Shown: positions 1 to 12,183, counted from the stretch's first letter. The stretch is DNA of 64,000 bases from Oscillospiraceae bacterium (GCA_015066625.1 SVOC01000002.1:62001-126000); one strand, 5' to 3'. Program-made: numbers and translations. The notes: generated by a model not told the origin, from the letters alone.

Positions 1-1775
1 TGTCGTCCGTCGGTAATAACAATCCTGTCGCTTGCGTTCATTGAAGGACAGCAATAGTTGTTTTCTGATGCAACCCTTGAAAATGAACAAAGCACATCAA
101 CCGCGGCAACTGCGGCAGCTGTTTTCTGAATTTCAAAAAGATGCTCTGCCGCCTTCTTTCTTACCGTATCAAAGATTTCATATTCAAGTTTAACAATTCT
201 TTCCTGTGCACCGAGAACCTTTGATTCAAGCTCTTTGAGTTCCTGTGTAATGAATCTTTCACAATTTGTGAGTGTCTGCTTTCTTATGTAATCTTCGGGA
301 ACAAGTTCTTTGAATGAATTTGAAACCTCAATATAGTATCCGAAAACACGGTTATAGCCGATTTTAAGCTTTTTGATTCCTGTTCTCTCCTGCTCACGGA
401 GCTGAATATCGGCAATATACCCCTTACCGTTGTTGAGAATATCACGCAGTGAATCAAGCTCGGCATTGAAGCCGTCTTTGATCATTCCGCCCTCTCTTAC
501 GGAAAACGGAGGTTCTTCAATAATTGCACCGTCAATTAGTTCAACCAAGTCTTCAAGGGGAACAATATCACTGCAAAGCTCAGCAAGAAGACTGCTTTTG
601 CAGGATGAAAGGTAATCTTTTATTGCGGGAAGCCTTGCAAGAGTTGATGAAAGTCCTTTCAGTTCTCTTGCATTTGCGGTTGAATAGGCAATCCTTGTAA
701 TCAGTCTTTCAAGGTCCTGACAACCGGACAAAGACTCAATTATGTCATCTCTGACGGAAGGGTTATTCACCAATTCATCAACTGCGTTGTGACGCTTTGT
801 TATTTTTGCTATGCTGAGCAATGGCTGTTCAAGCCAGCTTCTGAGCATACGCTTACCCATTGAGGTTTTAGCTTTATCAAGCACCCAGAGAAGTGAACCT
901 CGCTTTTCTCTGTTTCGCATGGTTTCTGTTATTTCAAGATTGCGGAGGGTCGAAACATCAAGGCGCATAAAACTGCCTTCACCGTAGTAATCAATGTTTT
1001 TAATGTTTTCTAGCTCCGATTTTTGAACCTCTCTGAGGTAATCCATTACGGCACCCAACGCGGAAACCGCAGCCTCGGCACCGTCAAGCGAAAGCTGTGA
1101 AAGTGATGTTACATTAAAGTGTCTGAGAATTGTTGCGGAAGTTTTTGAAAGGTCAAAGCAGGAATCGTCAAGCAAATCGCAGGATGAACGAAGCCTGGTT
1201 TTAACAAAATCCGTCACCTGAGTAAGCTCAATAACATCGGAATTGATTATAATTTCACTGGGATTGAATCTGCCCAGTTCGTTTATAATTCTTCGCTGTG
1301 AATTCTTTCTTTCAAACTGTGTTACGTGAACACTGCCTGTGGAAATATCGGCAAAGCAAAGACCCACTGCGTGCTTTGAAGCATAAATGCAGGCGAGAAA
1401 ATTATTCTTGCCCTCATCAAGCATTGTGCTTTCAATTACCGTACCGGGAGTAAGCACTCTCGTTACATCACGCTTAACAATACCCTTGGCAAGTGCGGGG
1501 TCTTCGAGCTGTTCACAGATAGCTACCTTGTAGCCTTTTGTAACAAGGCGGGCAATATAAGAATCAGCACTGTGAAAAGGCACACCGCACATCGGAGCAC
1601 GTTCTTCCTGACCGCAATCCCTGCCCGTAAGCACAAGGTCAAGCTCCGCAGAAACCTTCTTTGCATCATCAAAGAACATTTCATAGAAGTCGCCAAGACG
1701 GAACATGAGAATTGTGTCGGGGTAGTTCTCCTTTATTTGGAAATACTGTTTCATCATCGGGGTAAGCTCTGCCAT
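1..1775 (-). CDS. mutS: DNA mismatch repair protein MutS (C-terminal part lies beyond the left window edge)
   Basis: Open minus frame from the ATG at 1773-1775 to the window edge; translation starts MAELTPMMKQYFQIKENYPDTILMFRLGDFYEMFFDDAKKVS, typical MutS N-terminus, followed by core domains. Not in the ORF track because it runs off the edge. Confidence 0.96.
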   Translation of the reverse strand, partial: MAELTPMMKQYFQIKENYPDTILMFRLGDFYEMFFDDAKKVSAELDLVLTGRDCGQEERAPMCGVPFHSADSYIARLVTKGYKVAICEQLEDPALAKGIVKRDVTRVLTPGTVIESTMLDEGKNNFLACIYASKHAVGLCFADISTGSVHVTQFERKNSQRRIINELGRFNPSEIIINSDVIELTQVTDFVKTRLRSSCDLLDDSCFDLSKTSATILRHFNVTSLSQLSLDGAEAAVSALGAVMDYLREVQKSELENIKNIDYYGEGSFMRLDVSTLRNLEITETMRNREKRGSLLWVLDKAKTSMGKRMLRSWLEQPLLSIAKITKRHNAVDELVNNPSVRDDIIESLSGCQDLERLITRIAYSTANARELKGLSSTLARLPAIKDYLSSCKSSLLAELCSDIVPLEDLVELIDGAIIEEPPFSVREGGMIKDGFNAELDSLRDILNNGKGYIADIQLREQERTGIKKLKIGYNRVFGYYIEVSNSFKELVPEDYIRKQTLTNCERFITQELKELESKVLGAQERIVKLEYEIFDTVRKKAAEHLFEIQKTAAAVAAVDVLCSFSRVASENNYCCPSMNASDRIVITDGR

Positions 1776-1841
1776 GAAATTACCATACCTTTCAAAAATT
1801 CCCGTCGGGGCTGATTTTACTCAGCCCCGCTGATTCAAAAC

Positions 1842-2252
1842 TTAGTGGCAACCGCTGCATGAGCTGCATTCGCCGCCGCAGTTATGCTCCTGAGGAGGCT
1901 CGCAGGTTGCAGGGTCTTCGCCCTGAAGGCAAAGTGCGAAAATGCCGTTGATATACTGCATAAGGCTGTCAATCTCAGCTCTTGCAGCTTCATAAGCCTG
2001 CATATTGGGGTTAGCCATAATCTGAGTGTAGATTTCGCCGAATTCCTTATCGTAAGCCTGAAGCTTCTGCTCGTTCTTATCTTCTTTCTGTGCTTCGTGC
2101 TGGAATGACATCTGAACAAGCTGAATTCTTGCGATAAGCTCATTGAGAGCTGTATCCTCTTCATTAGCCTTCTGTGCTTCCATAAGCTTTGTGTAGCGCT
2201 CGTCCTGCTGAAGGGCTGCACCGAGTTCTCTTGCTTTTGCAATTACGTCCAT
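1842..2252 (-). CDS. YlbF/YmcA family protein (DUF964) with Cys-rich C-terminal tail
   Basis: 136 aa helical protein; located between miaB and mutS as ymcA is in Bacillus; C-terminus NCGGECSSCSGCH. Confidence 0.85.
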   Translation of the reverse strand: MDVIAKARELGAALQQDERYTKLMEAQKANEEDTALNELIARIQLVQMSFQHEAQKEDKNEQKLQAYDKEFGEIYTQIMANPNMQAYEAARAEIDSLMQYINGIFALCLQGEDPATCEPPQEHNCGGECSSCSGCH

Positions 2253-2305
2253 TTTTGTTTCTCCTGTCTGTGAAAATATTATAATACGTTTTACCGTCGT
2301 ATTAA

Positions 2306-3751
2306 CTAAATGAGTTCACCTTTTAAAATCCAGGTGAGGGATTCGGTAACCTTAACTTCTCTGAACGTTCCGATAACGGATTTATCCGCAGGAAATTCAA
2401 TAATTATGTTACCCTGTGTTCTGCCTTCTATAAGACCGCCTTTGCTCACGCTTTCGCAAAGTACTCTGTAAGTCTTACCAACCATTGATGCGGTACGCTT
2501 TGCGGCAATAAATTCCTGAGCATCAAGAAGTTCTCTGAACCATCTGCCTTTTTCTTCTCTGCTGACGGGGTCGGGCATCTTTGATGCAACCGTTCCCTCT
2601 CTTGACGAGAAAATGAAAGTATACATTGATGTAAACTTCGCTTCTTCAACAAGGGTTACGGTTTCACGGAATTCTTCATAGGTTTCGCCGGGAAAACCTA
2701 CAATAACATCACTTGTTACAGAAAGCTCCGGCATTTTTGAATATGCATAACCGAGAAGGTCAAGATATTTTTCTCTTGTATACCGTCTGTTCATTACATC
2801 AAGCACTCTGTTGCTTCCGCTCTGGAAAGGAAGGTGAAGATGCTTCGCAACCTTTTCGCAGGATGCCATTGTGTCAAGCAGTTCATATGTGCAATCCTTG
2901 GGATGAGATGTCATAAATCTGATTATGAAATCTCCTTCAATGGCATTTATCCGTCTTAAAAGCTCTGAAAAATTGCAGCCGTAATCGGGATTCTTACCGT
3001 ATGAATTAACATTCTGACCGAGAAGCGTTATCTCCTTGTAGCCCTGCTCAACAAGCTGTTTTGCTTCGGCAACAATAAGCTCGGGATCTCTGCTTCGTTC
3101 TCTGCCTCTGACATAAGGCACAATACAGTAGCTGCAGAAATTATTACAGCCATACATAACGGGGAGCCAGGCTTTGAAGTTACTGTCACGGTGAACGGGA
3201 AGTTCTTCCGCAATCACACCCTTCTCATCGGGAATTTCGCATACTTTTTTGCCCTTGCTCAAGTTAATATAAAGAAATTCGGGGAGCTTGTGAATTACGT
3301 GTGTACCGAAAACAATATCTACAAAGGGATAACTTTTTCTGATTTTCTGAGCAATATGTTCCTGCTGCATCATACATCCGCAAAGAAGAATTTTCATATT
3401 CTTATTTGCCGACTTCATGCTTTTGAGTGCGCCAACATTACCGAAAACTCTGTCTTCTGCGTGTTCACGGATTGCACAAGTATTATAAAGCACAAGGTCT
3501 GCACCATCAAGCTCATCAACAAGACAGTAACCCATCTCCTCAAGCATACCTTCAAGTCTTTCACCGTCGGACACATTGCCCTGACAACCGTAAGTATGAA
3601 CAAATGCTTTCGGCGGCTCTGCAAACTGCCTGTCAATTATGCTGCGCACAAGCTGAATATATTCACGCTGTTTCTCAATTTCTTCAAAAGGGACAGCAAC
3701 GGGTTTTGTGTTTTCAATTGACGACAAGTCATATTCCTCCATATTGAGCAT
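2306..3751 (-). CDS. miaB: tRNA-2-methylthio-N6-dimethylallyladenosine synthase MiaB
   Basis: TYGCQGNVSDGERLEGML, radical SAM CNNFCSYCIVPYVRGRERSR, C-terminal TRAM domain. True start may be slightly internal. Confidence 0.96.
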   Translation of the reverse strand: MLNMEEYDLSSIENTKPVAVPFEEIEKQREYIQLVRSIIDRQFAEPPKAFVHTYGCQGNVSDGERLEGMLEEMGYCLVDELDGADLVLYNTCAIREHAEDRVFGNVGALKSMKSANKNMKILLCGCMMQQEHIAQKIRKSYPFVDIVFGTHVIHKLPEFLYINLSKGKKVCEIPDEKGVIAEELPVHRDSNFKAWLPVMYGCNNFCSYCIVPYVRGRERSRDPELIVAEAKQLVEQGYKEITLLGQNVNSYGKNPDYGCNFSELLRRINAIEGDFIIRFMTSHPKDCTYELLDTMASCEKVAKHLHLPFQSGSNRVLDVMNRRYTREKYLDLLGYAYSKMPELSVTSDVIVGFPGETYEEFRETVTLVEEAKFTSMYTFIFSSREGTVASKMPDPVSREEKGRWFRELLDAQEFIAAKRTASMVGKTYRVLCESVSKGGLIEGRTQGNIIIEFPADKSVIGTFREVKVTESLTWILKGELI

Positions 3752-3776
3752 ATATTTTGTATTATATAATAAAAAG

Positions 3777-3811
3777 CAGGATTATTCAAGAGTAAAATGA
3801 ATAATCCTGCA
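3777..3811 (-). terminator. Intrinsic terminator downstream of the DUF3006 gene
   Basis: Perfect 13-bp stem GCAGGATTATTCA/TGAATAATCCTGC with 9-nt loop, followed on the minus strand by TTTTTA. Confidence 0.85.
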
Positions 3812-3832
3812 TATTTTTTAAAAGTTTAAATT

Positions 3833-4051
3833 TTATTCATCAAACAGACTTTCAGCCAATGCAAAATTCTCGCTTCTGCGCCTGATTTCTTCATCTGTAT
3901 CAACAGTATACAAACCGTCATCTGTTTCTCTGATAACACTGCCTTCGCAATAGCTTCCGATAATTCTGTCAACCGACAAGAGAAGAACTTCCTCATCGTC
4001 ACCGATACAAAAAGCAACTTCCTCAACAATTCTGTCAATGCTGTAAAACAT
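3833..4051 (-). CDS. DUF3006 family small protein
   Basis: Internal start MFYSIDRIVEEVAFCIGDDEEVLLLSVDRI; DUF3006-like and immediately downstream of a ComEC-like MBL protein, a recurrent pairing. Confidence 0.7.
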   Translation of the reverse strand: MFYSIDRIVEEVAFCIGDDEEVLLLSVDRIIGSYCEGSVIRETDDGLYTVDTDEEIRRRSENFALAESLFDE

Positions 4052-4061
4052 AGCTTTCACC

Positions 4062-5036
4062 TCACTGATTTTCGTATGTAACGGAAAGTGTTGAACCGTC
4101 ACCCGTTATAACAATACTGCCGCAGATATCGGTTCTGTAAATCTCATCCGTATGTTTTTTGATGCGCTTCAAAGCAGCATCGTGAGGATGACCGTAATCG
4201 TTATCGGCACCGCAGCTTATAATGCAGATTTCGGGTGTGACGGCATTGAGAAAATCTTTTGAAGATGAAGTATATGAACCGTGATGACCTGCGTGGAATA
4301 CATCGCAGTCAAGATTCGCACCCGTTTCAAGCACTTCTTTTTCTTCCTCTGTTTCAGCGTCACCGGTAAACAGAAATGTATTTTCGCCGTAGGTCACCTT
4401 GACAACAACAGACATACTGTTGATATCTTCCGCATCGTTTGTAACAGGTCCCAGAATTTTGAATTCAGCACCTCCAAGCGTATATTCTGCACCGACTTTT
4501 GATGCAATAACCTTTGCATCCGACTTCTGAATTGCTTTGAGAAATGCGGTGTATGTACTGTTTGTGGGAGTCTGTGCTTCGGTAAGTCTGGGCATAATTA
4601 TGTTGTTCGCACCAAAATTTTCAAGCACTTCGGGAATGCCGCCGATATGATCCGAATGCTGATGGGTGGCAACAATATAATCAAGTTTTTTAACTCCGAC
4701 AGAATTGAGGTAATTGATTATCTGCTGTTCGTGACCGTTTTCGCCTGCATCAATAAGTAAAGTTTCGCCGCCGCAGACAATCAGAGTGCAATCGCCCTGA
4801 CCAACATCGATATAGTGAACATTTATCATATCTGTTGTATCAATTTGGCTTGACTCCCAGGGATATTCTTCATCAAAAAACTTGTCGTAGTTATCAAGAC
4901 CGAAATAAGATATAAGAGCAAGCACAATTACAACAATGGTGTAAATCAGTTTTTTATTTATTCTTTTTCCTTTTGCCACTGAAATTTTCTCTCCTTCCGT
5001 TACTCTGCGGTGATGACTGTTTTTTAGGCATAACAA
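4062..5036 (-). CDS. Membrane-anchored ComEC/Rec2-like metallo-beta-lactamase protein
   Basis: N-terminal TM, then [46 protein letters not shown] motifs. True start probably downstream of 5036. Confidence 0.88.
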   Translation of the reverse strand: MLCLKNSHHRRVTEGEKISVAKGKRINKKLIYTIVVIVLALISYFGLDNYDKFFDEEYPWESSQIDTTDMINVHYIDVGQGDCTLIVCGGETLLIDAGENGHEQQIINYLNSVGVKKLDYIVATHQHSDHIGGIPEVLENFGANNIIMPRLTEAQTPTNSTYTAFLKAIQKSDAKVIASKVGAEYTLGGAEFKILGPVTNDAEDINSMSVVVKVTYGENTFLFTGDAETEEEKEVLETGANLDCDVFHAGHHGSYTSSSKDFLNAVTPEICIISCGADNDYGHPHDAALKRIKKHTDEIYRTDICGSIVITGDGSTLSVTYENQ

Positions 5037-6825
5037 GACATTTATCGCCGTAACCTATAAGGTCGTGTCTGCCCGCCTTGCGAAGTGCTTCACGGACAAG
5101 ATCTGCATTTTTCGGATTGAAATACTGCAGAAGTGCCCTCTGCATGGCTTTTTCGTGAGGGTCTTTTGCAACGTAAACTTCCTTCATAGTATAAGGGTCA
5201 AGACCCGTGTAGAACATACAGGTTGAAACCGTACCGGGTGTGGGGTAAAAATCCTGAACCTGCTCCGGTCTTATGCCGATTTTCTTAAGAAACAATGCAA
5301 GCTCAACCGCTTCTTTTAATGTACTGCCGGGATGCGAGGACATAAGATAAGGCACAAGATACTGCTCCTTACCCTCTTTCTTTGTGTACTTGAAATATCG
5401 CTTTGAGAATTCAAGATATGCCTCAATACGGGGCTTACCCATTTTATCAAGCACCGCCGCCGAACAATGCTCAGGAGCAACCTTAAGCTGACCGCTGACG
5501 TGATGAGCAACAAGCTCTCTGAAAAACGAATCGTTTTTATCTGCAAGCATATAGTCATAGCGTATGCCCGAGCGAATAAAGACCTTTTTTACTTTCGGCA
5601 ACGTGCGTACGGTACGGAGGATATCGAGATATTCTTCGTGATTGAATTTGAGGTTGGGACAAATCGTGGGTGCAAGGCATTTTTTCCCTTTGCAAAGTCC
5701 CCTTTTCTCCTGACCGTCGCATGAAGGTCTGCGGAAATTTGCGGTAGGTCCGCCGATATCGTGGATATATCCTTTGAAGTCGGGAAGCTCAGTTAAAAGC
5801 TTTGCTTCTTTCACGATTGATTCTTTGCTTCTGGCGGTAATATATCTCCCCTGATGAAAAGCAAGTGAGCAGAAATTACAGCCGCCGAAGCACCCTCTGT
5901 TATGGGCTATTGAAAAACGCACTTCCTCAATACCGGGTACACCACCCTCCGACTCATAAGCAGGATGATAAGTCCTCATATAGGGCAATGCATACACTTC
6001 ATCAAGTTCTTGTTGTGAAAGAGGAATTGCAGGCTGATTCTGAACAAGCATACGGCTTCCGTGACGCTGTCTGACAGCTCTTCCTCTGAAAAAATCCTGC
6101 TCATCCTGCTGGATTCTGCAGGATACCGCATATTCTTTTTTTGAATTACAGACATTTTCAAATGAAGGGCATTCCGTTCCGTAATAAGGAGTTTCACGGA
6201 CATCGACACTGTAACAAGTTCCTCTGATATCGCGGATATCAGCAATATTTTCACCGCTGTCAAGACGCTTTGCAATTTCAAGAATTGAACGCTCGCCCAT
6301 TCCGAAAGAAAGCAAATCAGCCTGTGCATCCAGAAGAATTGACCTGCGTATTTTGTCATCCCAATAGTCATAATGGGCAAAACGGCGCAAAGATGCCTCA
6401 AGACCGCCGATAACAACAGGAATATCGCCGTAAGCTTCTCTGATTCTGTTACAATAGACTATAACTGCTCTGTCGGGACGCAGACCGAATTTTCCGCCTG
6501 GGCTGTAATAATCAGAGCTTCTTTTTTTCTTGGCGGCAGTATAGTGGGCAACCATTGAATCAATGTTGCCGCTGCTGACAAGGAAACCCAGTCTGGGTCT
6601 GCCGAAACGCATAAAATCATCAGTTCCGTGCCAATCGGGCTGTGCAAGAAAGGCAACTTTAAAGCCTGCATTTTCAAGCACTCTTGTGATTATAGCCGCA
6701 CCGAAAGCGGGATGGTCCACATAAGCATCACCGCTGACATAAACAAAGTCAACCTCTGACCACCCTCTATCGTCCATATCCTTTTTTGAAATCGGCAAAA
6801 AGCCGTTGGGTTTATACAAAGTCAT
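4954..6825 (-). CDS. YgiQ family radical SAM protein
   Basis: [22 protein letters not shown] start; radical [19 protein letters not shown]; characteristic UPF0313/YgiQ length and C-terminus. Confidence 0.93.
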   Translation of the reverse strand: MTLYKPNGFLPISKKDMDDRGWSEVDFVYVSGDAYVDHPAFGAAIITRVLENAGFKVAFLAQPDWHGTDDFMRFGRPRLGFLVSSGNIDSMVAHYTAAKKKRSSDYYSPGGKFGLRPDRAVIVYCNRIREAYGDIPVVIGGLEASLRRFAHYDYWDDKIRRSILLDAQADLLSFGMGERSILEIAKRLDSGENIADIRDIRGTCYSVDVRETPYYGTECPSFENVCNSKKEYAVSCRIQQDEQDFFRGRAVRQRHGSRMLVQNQPAIPLSQQELDEVYALPYMRTYHPAYESEGGVPGIEEVRFSIAHNRGCFGGCNFCSLAFHQGRYITARSKESIVKEAKLLTELPDFKGYIHDIGGPTANFRRPSCDGQEKRGLCKGKKCLAPTICPNLKFNHEEYLDILRTVRTLPKVKKVFIRSGIRYDYMLADKNDSFFRELVAHHVSGQLKVAPEHCSAAVLDKMGKPRIEAYLEFSKRYFKYTKKEGKEQYLVPYLMSSHPGSTLKEAVELALFLKKIGIRPEQVQDFYPTPGTVSTCMFYTGLDPYTMKEVYVAKDPHEKAMQRALLQYFNPKNADLVREALRKAGRHDLIGYGDKCLVMPKKQSSPQSNGRRENFSGKRKKNK

Positions 6826-9331
6826 CATCGGACCCCGCAAAATCATCGTCATCTGCAAAAACATCGTCTATGTCGGGCACACCTGCACCGTCACCCAATG
6901 CCTGCATCTCATACCACTGCTGTTTAGAAATAAGAACCGCTCTGGGTTTTGCACCCTCGGAAGGACCTACAATACCTTTTTCTTCAAGCTGATCCATAAC
7001 TCTTGATGCTCTTGCATAGCCGAGTTTAAGCTTTTTCTGAAGCATTGTTGTTGATGCACCGCCTGCATTAACAACAACCTCAATGGCATCATTAAGCATA
7101 GGATCCCAATCTGCATCGTCATCATCATCGGCAGTCTTCTTCTTTGAATTTTCAACTGCCGCGGCTTTTGCTTCAATTTCATGAATTGTTTCTTCGTTAT
7201 ATGTGGTCTGTGCCTGAGATTTGATATGATTTACAACTCTTTCAACCTCGGCATCGGAAATAAAGCAGCCCTGCACACGGGTAGGCTTGGAAACGGTTAC
7301 GGGATTGAACAGCATATCACCGTTACCCAGAAGCTTTTCCGCACCCGATGCATCAAGAATGGTTCTTGAATCCACCTGAGATGAAACAGAAAGTGCAATA
7401 CGGCTGGGAATATTGGCTTTGATGATACCTGTAATAACATCGACGGAAGGTCTCTGCGTTGCGATTACAAGGTGAATGCCTGCCGCACGAGCCTTCTGTG
7501 CAAGACGGCAGATTGAATCTTCAACCTCTTTGGGTGAAACCATCATAAGATCTGCAAGCTCATCAATAAAAATTACAATCTGGTGCATCCTTACAAGGTC
7601 ATCCCTTGTTTCGCAAAGTCTGTTGAAGCCCTTGATATCTCTTACGCCGCACTCGGAAAACTGCTTGTATCTCTTATCCATTTCGCCTACTGCCCAGCCC
7701 AGCGCGCCTGCCGCCTTTCTCGGGTCTGAAACAACAGGAACTTCAAGATGTGCAATACCGTTATATACGGTAAATTCAACCATTTTGGGGTCAATCATAA
7801 GGAGCTTAACCTCATCGGGTGAGGCATTGTAAAGAATGCTTACAATCATCGAGTTAAGGCACACGGATTTACCCGAGCCTGTTGTGCCAGCAACAAGGAG
7901 ATGGGGCATTTTTGCAAGGTCAGCACACATAATATTGCCTGTAATATCCTTACCAAGTGCAACATTAAGCTTGCTTGTTGAATCTCTGTATTCGGGAGTA
8001 TCAATGATTTCACGCATTGTTACCATTGCTTTGACACTGTTGGGAATTTCAATGCCGATTGCCGCTTTACCCGGGATAGGAGCTTCAATACGCACACTGG
8101 TAGCCGCAAGACGAAGTGCGATATCATCAACAAGACTTGTTATTTTATTGATTCTGACACCTGCATCGGGAAGAAGCTCATATCTTGTAACGGAAGGACC
8201 GCGGCAGATATTTGTAACCTCAGCTCTGATGTTAAAGCTTTCAAGAGTTGATACAAGCTTCTTTGCACCAAGCTGCATTTCAGCCATACTGTCTGCAGAA
8301 CCGGATTTTTCGGAATAATTAAGAAGTTCAACAGAAGGATAGACATAAGCAGGCTTTTCTTCGGGAACATCCTCAGCAGAAATACGCTCGGGCTCACCAT
8401 CCTGTACGGGAGGCTCAACCTTTTTTCGTCTTACGGGTTTGTATTCTTCAACTGCCGTTTCGATTGTTTCCTCAACAATATCGGTCTGTGACGAATCAGG
8501 AAGTCTTACAACGGGAATTTCGGGCATGGGAGGTTCTTCAACGGGTGCAAAGGTTGATTCGTCTGTGATGAAATTATCTTCAAAACTTTCAACGGAATGG
8601 GTAGGCTGTTCGGGAGGACTGAAAGGCTTCTTTGCCTCTTCTGCCCTTCGTTCTTTTTCTTCCTGAACACGCTGATTATGTTGTTCAATTTTCTCTCCTG
8701 CAATCTCACCCACTTTTTGAACCGGCTTTTTAACAGCACTGAAAACCTTGCCGAGAGAAACTCTTGTGAGAAGCATTATGCCCACGACAATAAGAAGGAC
8801 AAAAGTAAATGCCGCAGGACCTTTGCCGAAATACGCAGCAACAAATCCGCCAAAAATCGCACCGAAAATTCCGCCGCTTGCAAGAACGGGTGCATTCACC
8901 CAGATATCGGAAAACTGCTGAGTAAGCTCAGTATCCCTGAGATAATCGTTTGTGTTGGCAAAAATATGTATTGCACCGCTTAAAAGCGCGGTGAAACCGA
9001 AAATGATAAGCAGGTGCTTAGCTATATTGCTGAAGGGTCTGTCCATCGCAAGAATAACCACCGCATAAATCATTGCAGCAGGTATAACCCATGCAAAAAA
9101 ACCGAACAATGCAAACATACCGTTATGCATATTCATCCATACACTTTCGCCTTCAATGAACACAACGGCTGCAAGAAAAAGTGCAACCGCAAACAGAATA
9201 ACGGCATAAGTCTGACGGCTTATACCCTGTGATTTTGATTTGCCTGCCGCAGGTTTTTTAGCGGAAGAATTTTTTGAATTTGCCGCAGGCTTCTTTTTTG
9301 CGGCAGGTTTTTTGTTTTGGGAATTTGCCAT
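6812..9331 (-). CDS. DNA translocase FtsK/SpoIIIE
   Basis: 4 TM N-terminus, Walker [27 protein letters not shown]-terminal gamma winged helix; next to tepA as in Bacillus. Confidence 0.96.
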   Translation of the reverse strand: MANSQNKKPAAKKKPAANSKNSSAKKPAAGKSKSQGISRQTYAVILFAVALFLAAVVFIEGESVWMNMHNGMFALFGFFAWVIPAAMIYAVVILAMDRPFSNIAKHLLIIFGFTALLSGAIHIFANTNDYLRDTELTQQFSDIWVNAPVLASGGIFGAIFGGFVAAYFGKGPAAFTFVLLIVVGIMLLTRVSLGKVFSAVKKPVQKVGEIAGEKIEQHNQRVQEEKERRAEEAKKPFSPPEQPTHSVESFEDNFITDESTFAPVEEPPMPEIPVVRLPDSSQTDIVEETIETAVEEYKPVRRKKVEPPVQDGEPERISAEDVPEEKPAYVYPSVELLNYSEKSGSADSMAEMQLGAKKLVSTLESFNIRAEVTNICRGPSVTRYELLPDAGVRINKITSLVDDIALRLAATSVRIEAPIPGKAAIGIEIPNSVKAMVTMREIIDTPEYRDSTSKLNVALGKDITGNIMCADLAKMPHLLVAGTTGSGKSVCLNSMIVSILYNASPDEVKLLMIDPKMVEFTVYNGIAHLEVPVVSDPRKAAGALGWAVGEMDKRYKQFSECGVRDIKGFNRLCETRDDLVRMHQIVIFIDELADLMMVSPKEVEDSICRLAQKARAAGIHLVIATQRPSVDVITGIIKANIPSRIALSVSSQVDSRTILDASGAEKLLGNGDMLFNPVTVSKPTRVQGCFISDAEVERVVNHIKSQAQTTYNEETIHEIEAKAAAVENSKKKTADDDDDADWDPMLNDAIEVVVNAGGASTTMLQKKLKLGYARASRVMDQLEEKGIVGPSEGAKPRAVLISKQQWYEMQALGDGAGVPDIDDVFADDDDFAGSDDDFV

Positions 9332-10120
9332 TTATTTCATCCTTTCGGAATTATTATTCCTTTTATTTTCAATCATTTCATAAAGACAGTTCAATGCATC
9401 GGAAAGACTGCCGAGGGAATCAATCAAGCCTTCGTTGACAGCCGCTTCACCGCTCAAAACAGTACCCACATCCATAACAAGTTCACCTGTGGCAAGCATC
9501 ATTTCACGGAATCTGTCAGGTGAAATATCCGAGTTATCCGAAACAAAACGAACTATTCTTTCCTGCATCTGTTCAAAATAAGAAAGTGTCTGCGGTACAC
9601 CGAGAACAAGGCCGTTCATTCTGACGGGATGAATTGTCATTGTAGCCGAAGGCGTGATAAACGATTTATCGGTTGATACCGCAAGAGGCACACCGATTGA
9701 ATGCCCTCCGCCAAGTACAAGTGATACGGTGGGAGTTGTCATCCCCGAAACCAGTTCGGCTATTGCAAGACCAGCCTCAATATCACCGCCTACAGTGTTG
9801 AGAATCATTATCAGGCCGTCAACCTCATCGCTTTCTTCGATGGCTACAAGCTGAGGAATTACGTGTTCATACTTGGTTGTCTTGTTTTGCGCAGGCAGAA
9901 TATAGTGACCTTCAATCTGACCGATAACAGTAAGACAGTGTATAAGCTTATCACCTTTTCTGACCGTTACGCTCCCCGATTCAACAATACTGTTGAGTGC
10001 GGAAGAATCATCATCACACGCACTTTCCCCGCTGCTTAAATCGGGAGCCTGCCAGGGAGGAGAAGGCAGAAAAAAATTGTTGCTCTTGTTTTTGTTTTTA
10101 ACTTTGCTTTTACTCATCAA
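9332..10120 (-). CDS. ClpP-class protease-like protein TepA
   Basis: ClpP fold: LIMILNTVGGDIEAGLAIAELV, GGGHSIGVPLAVSTDKSFITPSATMTIHPVR; upstream of ftsK/spoIIIE. Confidence 0.85.
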   Translation of the reverse strand: MMSKSKVKNKNKSNNFFLPSPPWQAPDLSSGESACDDDSSALNSIVESGSVTVRKGDKLIHCLTVIGQIEGHYILPAQNKTTKYEHVIPQLVAIEESDEVDGLIMILNTVGGDIEAGLAIAELVSGMTTPTVSLVLGGGHSIGVPLAVSTDKSFITPSATMTIHPVRMNGLVLGVPQTLSYFEQMQERIVRFVSDNSDISPDRFREMMLATGELVMDVGTVLSGEAAVNEGLIDSLGSLSDALNCLYEMIENKRNNNSERMK

Positions 10121-10197
10121 TCTGCACCCTTTCGAAAATTAAACAAAAATATTATTCCTCAAAGCGCAGATAATAACCGCAATTATACACGGTAAAG

Positions 10198-10226
10198 ATT
10201 ATAACATTATCTGAACACATTTGCAA
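10198..10226 (-). promoter_or_regulatory. Sigma-A-like promoter for the tepA-ftsK operon
   Basis: Minus strand TTGCAA - 17 nt - TATAAT, upstream of tepA. Confidence 0.6.
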
Positions 10227-10310
10227 CAAAAAACTCAATATTTTGTTGTGAAATATCGGTTAGGCATGGTATTTTGTATTAATTATTACATTATATTTAT
10301 GTTTTTCAAC

Positions 10311-10347
10311 AAAAAAAACCGTCGGAACAAGCATCTGCTCCGACGGT
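10311..10347 (-). terminator. Intrinsic terminator of fhs
   Basis: ACCGTCGGA...TCCGACGGT hairpin followed on the minus strand by an 8-T tract. Confidence 0.9.
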
Positions 10348-10361
10348 CAGATTTTGATTTT

Positions 10362-12029
10362 TTAGAAAAGTCCGCTGATTTTGCCGTTTTCGTCAACGTC
10401 AATCTTTTCGGCTGCGGGAACCTTGGGAAGACCGGGCATGGTCATAATATCGCCAGTGAGAACAACAATAAATCCTGCACCTGCTGAAATCTTGACATTC
10501 TTGATTGTGACCGTAAAGCCTTCGGGTGCACCAAGCTTTGCGGGATCATCCGAGAAGCTGTACTGAGTTTTTGCCATACAAACGGGAAGGTTTGCATAAC
10601 CCATTGCCTCAATAGCGGCAATCTGTTTCTTTGCGGCAGGAAGAACGCTGATTCCGTCACCACCGTAAACTTTCTTGACTACTGCTTCAATCTTGCTCTC
10701 AACTGATCCGTCAAGTTCGTATGAGAAGGTAAAATCATTGGGCTGTTCGCAAAGTCTTACAACTTCCTCGGCAAGCTCAACACCGCCGTTGCCGCCTTCT
10801 GCCCATACATTTGACAGCACAACATTTACACCAAGTTCTTTGCATTTTTCAATGATAAGATTAACTTCTGCATCTGTATCGGTGGGAAAACGGTTAACCG
10901 CAACAACAGAAGGAAGCTTATAAACATTTTTTATATTTGAAACGTGACGGAGAAGGTTGGGAATACCCTTTTCAAGTGCTTCAAGGTTTTCGCCTGCAAG
11001 CTCTGTTTTGGGAACTCCTCCGTGCATTTTGAGTGCTCTGATTGTTGCAACAACAACAACCGCAGAGGGGGTAAGTCCCGCATATCTGCACTTGATGTCA
11101 AGGAATTTTTCCGCACCGAGGTCTGCACCGAAGCCAGCCTCGGTAATAGCGTAATCGCCAAGCTTCAACGCAAGTTTTGTTGCCATAACGGAATTACAGC
11201 CGTGAGCAATGTTTGCAAAGGGTCCGCCGTGAACAAGTGCTGGAGTACCTTCAAGTGTCTGAACAAGATTGGGCTTAAGGGCATCTTTGAGAAGCGCAGT
11301 CATTGCGCCTGCTGCATTGAGCTGACCTGCGGTAACGGGCTTTTCGTCATAAGTGTATCCTACAATTATCCTTGAAAGTCTTTCTTTAAGGTCTGTAATT
11401 GATGTTGCAAGGCAAAGAACTGCCATAATTTCGGATGCAACTGTGATATCGTAGCCGTCTTCTCTGGGCACACCGTTGACTCTGCCGCCGAGACCGTCAG
11501 TTACAAAACGGAGCTGTCTGTCGTTCATATCAACACAGCGCTTCCAGGTAATTCTTCTGGGGTCAATATTGAGAGAATTACCCTGATATATATGGTTATC
11601 AAGCATAGCCGCAAGCAGGTTATTTGCCGCACCGATTGCGTGGAAGTCGCCTGTAAAATGGAGATTAATATCTTCCATAGGAACAACCTGAGCGTATCCA
11701 CCGCCTGCTGCACCGCCTTTGACACCGAAAACTGGGCCGAGAGAAGGCTCTCTGAGCGCAACCATAACATTTTTACCGATTTTTTTCATACCGTCAGCAA
11801 GACCGATAGTTGTAGTTGTTTTGCCCTCGCCTGCAGGTGTGGGTGTGATGGCAGTAACAAGAATAAGTTTGCCATCATCCTTCTCATTTTCATTGAGAAT
11901 TGAGAGGTCAACCTTTGCTTTATAGTTACCGTACTGTTCAAGATACTTCCTGTCTATACCTGCAGCATCGGCAATTTCGGTTATGGGCTTCATTTCAACA
12001 GACTGAGCTATTTCAATATCTGTCATCAT
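10362..12029 (-). CDS. fhs: Formate--tetrahydrofolate ligase
   Basis: [58 protein letters not shown]. Confidence 0.98.
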   Translation of the reverse strand: MMTDIEIAQSVEMKPITEIADAAGIDRKYLEQYGNYKAKVDLSILNENEKDDGKLILVTAITPTPAGEGKTTTTIGLADGMKKIGKNVMVALREPSLGPVFGVKGGAAGGGYAQVVPMEDINLHFTGDFHAIGAANNLLAAMLDNHIYQGNSLNIDPRRITWKRCVDMNDRQLRFVTDGLGGRVNGVPREDGYDITVASEIMAVLCLATSITDLKERLSRIIVGYTYDEKPVTAGQLNAAGAMTALLKDALKPNLVQTLEGTPALVHGGPFANIAHGCNSVMATKLALKLGDYAITEAGFGADLGAEKFLDIKCRYAGLTPSAVVVVATIRALKMHGGVPKTELAGENLEALEKGIPNLLRHVSNIKNVYKLPSVVAVNRFPTDTDAEVNLIIEKCKELGVNVVLSNVWAEGGNGGVELAEEVVRLCEQPNDFTFSYELDGSVESKIEAVVKKVYGGDGISVLPAAKKQIAAIEAMGYANLPVCMAKTQYSFSDDPAKLGAPEGFTVTIKNVKISAGAGFIVVLTGDIMTMPGLPKVPAAEKIDVDENGKISGLF

Positions 12030-12183
12030 AGTTTTCAGCGTCCTTTCGCTTAAAATTCATTACTGTATATTGTGCATTAAATTTTGCAATTTGTCAATAT
12101 ATACGATAATATTTTCAATGACTATCCTGATTTAACCTTTTGAGAAAATTTGTGCAAACGTATACATTTGTCTGAAAAATGTG

